A stretch of DNA of 14,397 nucleotides from NCBI GenBank assembly GCA_004357365.1, contig SMVT01000116.1, positions 1 through 14,397 on the forward strand, read 5' to 3'. Of this stretch, positions 1-5,633 are shown piece by piece. How positions within the stretch are numbered: the first letter of the stretch is position 1; every line of letters begins with the position of its first letter. Under the pieces are notes generated by a model. The model did no database searches. It saw nothing but the letters and a program-made list of their open reading frames with translations, and was not told the origin of the DNA. The position numbers were made by a program, and so were the translations under genes. This DNA comes from Nitrospina sp. (lineage in GTDB: Bacteria > Nitrospinota > Nitrospinia > Nitrospinales > Nitrospinaceae).

Positions 1-369
1 AACGTCGTCCTTTATTTTTATCCCAAAGACATGACCCCCGGGTGCACCACCGAAGCCTGCGATTTTCGCGATCAGTTCAAAAAGTTCAAAGGCACGGAAA
101 TTCTCGGCGTCAGCACCGACCCCCCGGAAAGACATCAGAAATTCATCGACAAATACGATTTGCCGTTTACCCTGATCAGCGATATCGATCAAAAAGTGGT
201 GAACAAGTACAGCGTCTGGCAGGAAAAAAAGCTATATGGCAGGAAGTTCATGGGCATTGTGCGGAGCACGTTCATCATCGACAAATCGGGCGTTGTCCGA
301 AAAATTTTTTCCAAGGTCAAAGTCAAAGGCCATGTCGATGAAGTGATGCAGGCCCTCAAGGAACTCTGA
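1..369 (+). CDS. bcp: Bcp-type thioredoxin-dependent peroxiredoxin (5' truncated)
   Basis: This is the C-terminal 122 codons of an atypical 2-Cys peroxiredoxin of the Bcp/PrxQ group, which reduces hydrogen and organic peroxides in the cytoplasm using thioredoxin. The frame is open from base 1. It begins inside the conserved strand VVLYFYPKD and runs into TPGCTTEAC. The peroxidatic Cys is codon 43-45 and the resolving Cys is codon 58-60, the CX4C spacing typical of Bcp. Further family features are the GVSTDPPE strand, a downstream conserved Arg in RSTFIIDKSG, and the C-terminal helix ending in LKEL. Compared with E. coli Bcp (about 156 aa) roughly 30 N-terminal residues lie outside the window. 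The internal ATG at 31 is not the true start, because homology continues upstream of it. The gene stops at 367-369, directly against the stop of the convergent aminopeptidase gene. The family call is firm; the exact peroxide preference is unknown. Confidence 0.95.
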   Translation, partial: NVVLYFYPKDMTPGCTTEACDFRDQFKKFKGTEILGVSTDPPERHQKFIDKYDLPFTLISDIDQKVVNKYSVWQEKKLYGRKFMGIVRSTFIIDKSGVVRKIFSKVKVKGHVDEVMQALKEL

Positions 370-1809
370 TCACTTCCGGCGCGGACGCGCCATCAACCGT
401 TCGATCTCCGCTACCCGCCTCGGTATCCCTTTCGACAGATTCACGCAACCGTTTGGAGTGATCAGCAGGTTGTCTTCGATCCGGATCCCGATTTCCTCGT
501 CATACACCTTGCCCTTGTGTTTCCAGCAAAACCGTCCGTAGAGGCCGGGTTCGTTGCTGATCAACCAACCCGGTTTCATCGGTTCGATGCCATAATCCCG
601 GAATGGGTCGCCGTCGTGTTCCTGTTCGCCGATGAGGTGGCTCACGCCGTGCGGGCGGCCCTGGTATTCCATTTTGGAGAGGCCTCCCTGGCTGTGAAAT
701 TTTTCGTCCAGACCTTTTCGAATCGTTTCCCAGCACACATTGTTCAATTCGGCAATGGTCTCCCCGGCCCGGGCTTTTTTCTCAACCGCCAATTGGGCTG
801 CCAGAACGATTTCGTATAAAATTTTCTGCATTGTGTTGAACTTTCCGGAAGCCGGAACAGTGCGGGAGATGTCCGCGTGCATGGTCATCCAGCGCACCCC
901 GAAATCCAAAAGCACCAGTTCCCCTTTGACGATGGGGTCGTCGTTTTTCATATAATGAAGCACCGTGGCGTTGTGGCCCGCGGCGATGATCCCCGGAAAG
1001 CTGAGCCCATAGGGCGATTGCATCAGCATCTGCCCTTCGATAAAACCCTGGACCATGCACTCGTTATCGAACTTCCTGAAATTCCGCAGGGTCTCCTTGA
1101 ACGCCTCGCCGGTAATCTTCTGGGCCTTCAGGGTATTGGCGATATCGTAAGCGTCCAGCGGCAGTCGCAAATTAAAATGAGACTGCATGATATTACTGAG
1201 ACACCCTTTGGGCGCCTTCCATTTTCGGAGAAGCCTTTCTATTCTTTTTTTGAATTTCCAGTTATGGTCGGTCTGAATGGCTCTGCGGTGGCCGGCCCGC
1301 TTGCTTTCCAGCCAGAAGGTGCCCACCTGTTTCTTTCTCCGCTTCAAAAAACGCTTTTTGAGAATTTCATCGAAATCGTCGATGTCTTGCACGTCCTTGA
1401 TACCGGTCACCCGTTTCACTTCGCGGACGTTTTCAGGATCACCCACCCCGAAGCGGACGCCGTCCCAGAATTCCTTTCCCGGATTCTTCCTTTTGACAAA
1501 CAGGATTTCGTGGGATTCTTTCGAGCCGGGATCCAACAGTAAAATCACTTCCGACTGGTTGATTCCGGTCAGGTACATCAGGGTCGGTTCCTGATACGTG
1601 GGGGAATGGGCATACGTCCAGGTGGTTTCCTGACCCGGCCCGTAGGGCACGCCGGTCAGCACCATCAGCCGGTTTTCCTTTTTCATCAGCCGGCGCCGGC
1701 GTTCCCGGAACCGTTTTTTGGCGTACCGGCCGGCACTGCCGTCACGGAAGATTCCGGAATAGATTTTCTTGCCATTTTTCACCAGTGGCCCGGTGGATTT
1801 CACATGCAT
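370..1809 (-). CDS. pepP: Xaa-Pro aminopeptidase (aminopeptidase P, M24B)
   Basis: This is a cytoplasmic metalloaminopeptidase predicted to release N-terminal residues preceding proline, using a dinuclear (usually Mn) centre. The protein has 479 residues against about 440 for E. coli PepP. Residues about 35-170 match the aminopeptidase P N-terminal domain (LMYLTGINQSE, then KEFWDGVRFG). Residues about 235-465 form the pita-bread catalytic domain. All five metal ligands are visible: D302 (LLDFG), D313 (HADISRT), H391 (HGVSHLIG), E420 (NEPGLYG) and E445 (GIRIEDN). The supporting residues H285 (VLHY) and H398 are also present. The start is ATG, and the preceding bases give only a weak ribosome-binding site. 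An N-terminal stretch of about 30 residues rich in Arg/Lys (residues 28-45) precedes the domain, so a later start is possible but not required. A -35/-10 pair lies at 1856-1884. The gene ends stop-to-stop against bcp. Confidence 0.93.
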   Translation of the reverse strand: MHVKSTGPLVKNGKKIYSGIFRDGSAGRYAKKRFRERRRRLMKKENRLMVLTGVPYGPGQETTWTYAHSPTYQEPTLMYLTGINQSEVILLLDPGSKESHEILFVKRKNPGKEFWDGVRFGVGDPENVREVKRVTGIKDVQDIDDFDEILKKRFLKRRKKQVGTFWLESKRAGHRRAIQTDHNWKFKKRIERLLRKWKAPKGCLSNIMQSHFNLRLPLDAYDIANTLKAQKITGEAFKETLRNFRKFDNECMVQGFIEGQMLMQSPYGLSFPGIIAAGHNATVLHYMKNDDPIVKGELVLLDFGVRWMTMHADISRTVPASGKFNTMQKILYEIVLAAQLAVEKKARAGETIAELNNVCWETIRKGLDEKFHSQGGLSKMEYQGRPHGVSHLIGEQEHDGDPFRDYGIEPMKPGWLISNEPGLYGRFCWKHKGKVYDEEIGIRIEDNLLITPNGCVNLSKGIPRRVAEIERLMARPRRK

Positions 1810-1855
1810 CGCTTTTTCCGAAGGAAATGAGGACTCTTTCTATATTCTACAAATC

Positions 1856-1884
1856 ATTATATGATTGAAACCGCAACCTCCCAA
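1856..1884 (-). promoter_or_regulatory. Predicted sigma-70 promoter of the aminopeptidase P gene
   Basis: Read on the minus strand, a TTGGGA -35 box (1884-1879, four of six consensus bases) is followed after exactly 17 bp by a perfect TATAAT -10 box (1861-1856). Transcription would begin near 1849, giving a leader of about 40 nt before the ATG at 1809. The -10 box sits within the inverted repeat AATCAT-TAT-ATGATT (1852-1866), which could be an operator. No experimental signal is available, so this rests on consensus match and spacing. Confidence 0.5.
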
Positions 1885-1925
1885 ATTTTCTTTCACCCGC
1901 GAACCGGGGACGCGCCGGGGCCATC

Positions 1926-2600
1926 ATGTGCGGACGTTACAGCCTGACGAAACCGATCAAAACGCTGAAGGAGCATTTCCAGGCCATCGCCGTGTCGCTG
2001 GAGCATGACAAACGCTACAACATCGCGCCCAGCCAGCGGGTGCCGGTGATCCTCGCCGGGGAACAGGGGCGCGAAATCCACGCCCTGCGCTGGGGTCTGA
2101 TCCCCTCCTGGGCCAAGGACCCGGACATGGGAAACCGCCTGATCAACGCCCGCGCCGAAACCGTCCACGAAAAACCCAGCTTCCGGTCCTCGTTCCGGAA
2201 ACGGCGCTGTCTGGTCCCCGCCGACGGGTTTTACGAATGGCAGGTCCGCGGCGAGGGGAAATCCCCCCAATACATCCGCCTGCGCACCGGCGGGTTGTTT
2301 GCGTTCGCCGGGCTGTGGTCGGAATGGGACAGCGGCCAGGAAACGCTCCGAACCTTCACCATCATCACCACCACCGCCAACCGGGAACTGGAGTCCATTC
2401 ATCATCGCATGCCGGTGATTCTCCTGCCCGAACAGTATGACGGCTGGATGGATCCGGAAACCTCATCCGACCCGTTGAAGAACACCTTGAGACCCCTGGG
2501 GGAAGGCCTGCTCGATCACTACGAAATTTCCAAAACCGTCAACTCGCCGAAAAACGACAGCGAGGAATGCATCCAACCAGTTAACGACCGAAAGGAATAA
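1926..2600 (+). CDS. SRAP-domain abasic-site DNA-protein crosslinking protein (YedK/HMCES family)
   Basis: SRAP proteins recognise abasic sites in single-stranded DNA and attach covalently through the N-terminal cysteine, shielding the lesion. The older name is SOS response-associated peptidase. The 224-residue protein has the usual length and all active-site residues: Cys2 in MCGRY (exposed after Met removal), Asn74 in NARAET, Glu104 in FYEW and His160 in HHRMPV. Other signatures are YNIAP, RWGLIPSWA, R93-R94 with CLVPADGFYEW, and a C-terminal NSPKNDSEECIQP box. The catalytic cysteine must be residue 2, so ATG 1926 is the start. A GGGG run about 8 nt upstream is a weak Shine-Dalgarno. The gene diverges from the aminopeptidase across 116 bp and is followed by two palindromes. 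I found no LexA-type box upstream, so SOS control is not supported by sequence. Confidence 0.95.
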   Translation: MCGRYSLTKPIKTLKEHFQAIAVSLEHDKRYNIAPSQRVPVILAGEQGREIHALRWGLIPSWAKDPDMGNRLINARAETVHEKPSFRSSFRKRRCLVPADGFYEWQVRGEGKSPQYIRLRTGGLFAFAGLWSEWDSGQETLRTFTIITTTANRELESIHHRMPVILLPEQYDGWMDPETSSDPLKNTLRPLGEGLLDHYEISKTVNSPKNDSEECIQPVNDRKE

Positions 2601-2603
2601 CAT

Positions 2604-2624
2604 CCCCTCCTTTTAAAGGAGGGG
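2604..2624. repeat. Near-perfect 21-bp palindrome (REP-like), left half of a paired element
   Basis: The arms CCCCTCCTTT (2604-2613) and AAAGGAGGGG (2615-2624) are perfect inverted repeats around a single T. The right arm continues into the G-rich phrase CTGGGGGTGG (2625-2634). The element starts three bases after the SRAP stop codon. It has no U-tract directly after the stem, so it is not a standard intrinsic terminator. Its form resembles short extragenic palindromes dispersed in many bacterial genomes. Whether it is repeated elsewhere in this genome cannot be seen from one window. Confidence 0.6.
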
Positions 2625-2644
2625 CTGGGGGTGGCTGATATTCT

Positions 2645-2672
2645 CCCCCTTCTCCGAAGGGGGTGCATTTTA
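2645..2672 (+). terminator. Second stem-loop in the SRAP/methyltransferase gap; possible terminator
   Basis: The arms CCCCCTT (2645-2651) and AAGGGGG (2657-2663) flank a 5-nt loop (CTCCG). On the plus strand the stem is followed by TGCATTTTA, a short, slightly delayed T-tract. It could therefore stop transcription of the SRAP gene before it runs into the convergent methyltransferase gene, whose stop codon is at 2678-2680. The minus-strand side lacks a T-tract. It may also simply be the second half of the palindromic element that begins at 2604. Confidence 0.4.
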
Positions 2673-2677
2673 TGAAA

Positions 2678-3286
2678 TTATTTTTTGCGCATCACTGCCA
2701 GCCATTCCTTGTCGCGGCGTTTTTCATCCGAAAAAGTACACTTCTCCAGGCGTTCGATATCGAACACCTCCCCAAAATGGTCCCGGATATGATCCTCGGT
2801 GGTATTGAACGGTGGACCTCCCTTTTCCCCCGTTTCGTAAAACAATCCGGCCAGCATTCCGCCGGGCTTCAGTATCCGGGAAACGATGTCGACGTAGGCC
2901 GCCCGTTCGTCGGGACGAATCGCGCAAAAAAAGGTCTGCTCGAGCAGGCTGTCGTAGGCCCGGTTATGGTTGTCATCCAGATCGAAAAAATTCTGGTGCA
3001 GAACCCTGGCGTTCAGGTTTTTATTTTTGAGAGAACGCCGCAACAGGCCCACCGCCCCGGAAGTATAATCAACGCCCGTCACCTGAAATCCCCGCTCGGC
3101 GAAAAAGATTACCTCATGGCCCTGCCCGCACCCGGGAACAATCAAATTCCCCGGGTTTATAATATGGTCCTCGAACAGGCGGACGAAGGGGGGCGCCACA
3201 TGGTCCAGGTCCCAGGAGAGGTCTTGTTCATCGTAATGTTTCTGCCAATCGGCCTGTTCGTAGCCGTTGCGGACTTCGTCGCTCAT
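2678..3286 (-). CDS. TPMT-family SAM-dependent S-methyltransferase
   Basis: This is a class I SAM-dependent methyltransferase of the thiopurine/thiol/halide methyltransferase (TPMT) family. Members transfer methyl groups to small sulfur, selenium, halide or thiocyanate acceptors in the cytoplasm. The 202-residue protein opens with WQKHYDEQDLSWDLDH, the family's typical tryptophan-containing N-terminus. SAM motif I is VPGCGQGHE (residues 50-58) and the acidic residue after strand 2 is D73 (GVDYT). The diagnostic EQTFFCAIRP block (116-125) and LKPGG (139-143) follow. I chose the ATG at 3286. An upstream in-frame Met at 3370 would read 77 bp into the dehydrogenase gene and adds no family sequence. 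The start lies 7 bp after the dehydrogenase stop, so this is the last gene of a three-gene operon. The real acceptor substrate cannot be told from sequence. Confidence 0.88.
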   Translation of the reverse strand: MSDEVRNGYEQADWQKHYDEQDLSWDLDHVAPPFVRLFEDHIINPGNLIVPGCGQGHEVIFFAERGFQVTGVDYTSGAVGLLRRSLKNKNLNARVLHQNFFDLDDNHNRAYDSLLEQTFFCAIRPDERAAYVDIVSRILKPGGMLAGLFYETGEKGGPPFNTTEDHIRDHFGEVFDIERLEKCTFSDEKRRDKEWLAVMRKK

Positions 3287-3293
3287 CGGTTCG

Positions 3294-4229
3294 TTATTCG
3301 CTGAAATAATCTTCGAGGTGTTGGAAGGCGGCGCGGGCCATGGCTTCCACCGCTTCCTGGGCGTTGCCACCGATGTGCGGGGTGACCATCAGATTGGGAC
3401 AGGCCAGGAGTTCCTGATCCTCCGGCGGTTCCTGGGCAAACACGTCGAGCGCCGCGCCCGAGAGGGTTCCTTTCAGCAACGCCTCTTTCAACGCGTCCTG
3501 ATCCACCACCTCACCGCGGCTGGTGTTGATCAAAAACGCCGTCAGCCGCATCTGGTGAATCGCGTTTTTGTCCATCATGTTACGCGTTTGATCGGTCAAT
3601 GGGACGTGCAGGGAGAGGATGTCCGCTCCCCGCAACACCTCTTCGAATCTTTTTTCCACCGCCCCGGTCTCTGCGCAGAATTCGGACCGATCCAATATAT
3701 CGCGAACCCAGACCGTACACTCGAACGGTTGCAGGAGACGGACCACTTCCATGCCGATATGGCCGCAGCCGATGATGCCGACGGTTTTGCCTTTCAGCAT
3801 CCGGCCGCCCTCTTTGGCCCATTGCCCCTGCTTGAGGTCCGCCCCGGCACGAAACACGTTGTGGCACAACCCCAATATGAAGCTGAGAGTCAATTCCGCT
3901 ACCGAGCGCCGATTGATGCCCTCGGTCCACCGCAACTCCACCTGATGCCGCTCCAGCGCTTGCTGGTCGATATTGTCGAGGCCGACCCCGTATTTGGCGA
4001 TGATCTTCAACCGCGGCAGGGCGGAGAGAATCTTGTCAGTCACGCCGTCGCGCCCGATCAACAGGGCGTCGGCCTCGCCGGCGTAGTGGATCAACTCCTC
4101 CTCGCTCAAATAGCGTCCGGTGGTATTGAACCAAGCCTGCGGAAAGCGGTCGGACAGTTCTTTCCGGAGAGTGGGTGAGTTGCATATGGGCGGCGGGGTG
4201 ACCACCAACCGCGGAGAATTCTGCGTCAT
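3294..4229 (-). CDS. D-isomer-specific 2-hydroxyacid dehydrogenase, phosphoglycerate dehydrogenase-like
   Basis: This is an NAD-dependent D-2-hydroxyacid dehydrogenase, 311 residues. The Rossmann glycine motif GCGHIG is at 154-159, with D177 closing the second strand (WVRD) as expected for NAD preference. The catalytic triad is complete: R238 (NTSRGEVVD), E267 (FAQEPP) and H285 (TPHIGG). KYGVGLDNID (79-88) and NRRSVAEL (106-113) are typical of phosphoglycerate dehydrogenases. The protein ends after the substrate domain and has no ACT or ASB regulatory domain, so it would be a short form lacking serine feedback. It starts with ATG 5 bp after the TraB-family stop and ends 7 bp before the methyltransferase, which indicates co-transcription and probable translational coupling. 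It may be the serine-pathway enzyme or a reductase for another 2-keto acid. No other serine gene is nearby, so I give no symbol. Confidence 0.9.
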   Translation of the reverse strand: MTQNSPRLVVTPPPICNSPTLRKELSDRFPQAWFNTTGRYLSEEELIHYAGEADALLIGRDGVTDKILSALPRLKIIAKYGVGLDNIDQQALERHQVELRWTEGINRRSVAELTLSFILGLCHNVFRAGADLKQGQWAKEGGRMLKGKTVGIIGCGHIGMEVVRLLQPFECTVWVRDILDRSEFCAETGAVEKRFEEVLRGADILSLHVPLTDQTRNMMDKNAIHQMRLTAFLINTSRGEVVDQDALKEALLKGTLSGAALDVFAQEPPEDQELLACPNLMVTPHIGGNAQEAVEAMARAAFQHLEDYFSE

Positions 4230-4234
4230 GGAAA

Positions 4235-5431
4235 TTATCCGAAAATCTTATAGACGATCGACGAACCCGCGATGAAGGTTCCGGCCGCCGATCCGAGGTT
4301 GGCGAAGAAAAAAATCAGAAATACCCGGACCACTCTATTTTTCCACCACATGCTGAAGTGGGCGATATCTTCGCGGATGGATTCAAAATCGGCCACTTTG
4401 GGTTTCCGGATAAAGGATTCCACGATGCCGACCACCATCCCGGCGCTTATCATGGGATTGAGAGAAGTCAAAGGCGCCGCCAGAAACGCCGTCAGGATGG
4501 AAACCGGGTGGGCCAACGCCAGAGCCGCGCCCAGGGCGCTCAACCCGCCGTTGATCACGATCCACTGGAGGACCAATTGCCCGCCCAACTCGGGCGACCG
4601 CATGTAGCCGACCCCGAACATGCTGAGAATGAACAGACCGATCCCCCACCCAATATAATACCCCTTTTTACTGGGTGGGGGTTTTTGATCCAGCTCTTCG
4701 AGAACCTCCGGCACCGGGGGCTGATCAAAAGCGGGTACCATGCCGATGAGATGGCCCGCCCCCACCACCGCCAGTATATTTTTGGGTTGATCCGGGGATT
4801 TCGTCATCTCGATCAGTTTTCCGACCATGAACAGGTCCCGTTCGTCGATCAGCACTTTCTTGACCGAAGGCAACACTTCCCCGAACTCCTCGACCAGAGA
4901 ATGGAGCATGTCGCCTTCCTTGAGGTCTTCAATCTGCTGTTCGCTGATTTCCTCGCCGACAAAAATACTGGTGATCAGGCTGGCGAATAATTTGAGTTTC
5001 TGCCAGAACGAAACGCCCTGGTACATCCGTTGCAGGGTCGTGGTGATGTCGCGGTCGATGACCTCCAGCGGCAGGTTGTATTCCGCCGACAGCTCGATGG
5101 CCTTGATCATTTCCTGGCCCGGTTCCACGCCGATTTTATCGGCGAGCCGTTTCTGGTAAGCGGAGAGGGCCAGATTGATCAGCAGCAGAGACCCCTTCCC
5201 CTGGCGCAGGACCTGGTAGATGTCGAGGTTCTTCCACATGGATTTTTGAACCAGGCTCTGAAAACGGGGAGGACACAGTTCGATGGCAATGCGGTCGAAG
5301 TCACCGGTCCGGATCTTTTCTTCGACCAGATCGACGCTTTTCTGGGACACATGGGCGGTTCCCACCAGGGTGATGCGGGCACCGTTGACCTGAATGGTTT
5401 TGACGATATCCTGATTGGAGGCGGCTTCCAC
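4235..5431 (-). CDS. TraB-family membrane protein (TraB/PrgY-like)
   Basis: This 398-residue protein belongs to the TraB/PrgY family, named for enterococcal pheromone-shutdown proteins; its role in other bacteria is largely unknown. The soluble N-terminal half (about 1-240) has the conserved polar motifs of the fold: GTAH (24-27), IELC with E51, VIDRDI (125-129), DERD (196-199) and GAGH (224-227). These form a putative metal-dependent active site shared with the TIKI/GumN superfamily. The C-terminal half carries about four hydrophobic segments (roughly 258-275, 288-308, 311-338, 367-388), so it is an inner-membrane protein. The start is GTG at 5431, supported by AAAGGA four bases upstream. 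It is the first gene of the operon with the dehydrogenase (5-bp gap) and the methyltransferase. It probably acts as a membrane protease or a processor of a small molecule or peptide, but the substrate is unknown. Confidence 0.9.
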   Translation of the reverse strand: MEAASNQDIVKTIQVNGARITLVGTAHVSQKSVDLVEEKIRTGDFDRIAIELCPPRFQSLVQKSMWKNLDIYQVLRQGKGSLLLINLALSAYQKRLADKIGVEPGQEMIKAIELSAEYNLPLEVIDRDITTTLQRMYQGVSFWQKLKLFASLITSIFVGEEISEQQIEDLKEGDMLHSLVEEFGEVLPSVKKVLIDERDLFMVGKLIEMTKSPDQPKNILAVVGAGHLIGMVPAFDQPPVPEVLEELDQKPPPSKKGYYIGWGIGLFILSMFGVGYMRSPELGGQLVLQWIVINGGLSALGAALALAHPVSILTAFLAAPLTSLNPMISAGMVVGIVESFIRKPKVADFESIREDIAHFSMWWKNRVVRVFLIFFFANLGSAAGTFIAGSSIVYKIFG

Positions 5432-5584
5432 AAATTCCTTTCTCTACCCGACTGAGAGTATCGTACACTAGGCCAGGGAACATCGGCGAATCCCACCACC
5501 CCCGGAAGGGCCGTCGTTTCAGCCCCGGCACAGGGCCGGGCGATTAGGCGGGGAACGGCTGTGGTTTCGGACCGTTTACAATCT

Positions 5585-5590
5585 TATAAT
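5585..5590 (+). promoter_or_regulatory. Consensus -10 box upstream of uvrB
   Basis: A perfect TATAAT lies 43 bp before the uvrB ATG and would start transcription near 5597. The hexamer at the right distance upstream (TGGTTT at 5562-5567, 17-bp spacing) is a poor -35 match. The better-looking TTTACA (5575-5580) is only 4 bp away and cannot act as its -35. No SOS box of the CTGT-ACAG type is visible. The promoter is therefore plausible but incomplete. Confidence 0.35.
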
Positions 5591-5633
5591 GTAACATAAC
5601 CGCAATTTTGTTCACAAGGATCATTACCCGGCA

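Noticed and set aside
31..369. Reading the peroxiredoxin as a complete 112-residue gene from the ATG at 31
   Set aside because: Homology to Bcp continues in frame to base 1 (VVLYFYPKD), so the gene is truncated by the window edge.
2618..2633. G-rich run that could form a two-tier G-quadruplex
   Set aside because: The same bases already form the arm of a near-perfect palindrome and its tail; short two-G tiers are weak evidence.
3267..4178. 303-codon open frame on the plus strand
   Set aside because: It is antisense to the dehydrogenase gene, which has all catalytic residues. The plus frame has no ribosome-binding site or recognisable family.
5524..5540. Hairpin CCCGGC-ACAGG-GCCGGG between the TraB-family gene and uvrB
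   Set aside because: It lies upstream of both expected transcripts and has no T-tract. A 6-bp GC stem is unremarkable at this base composition.
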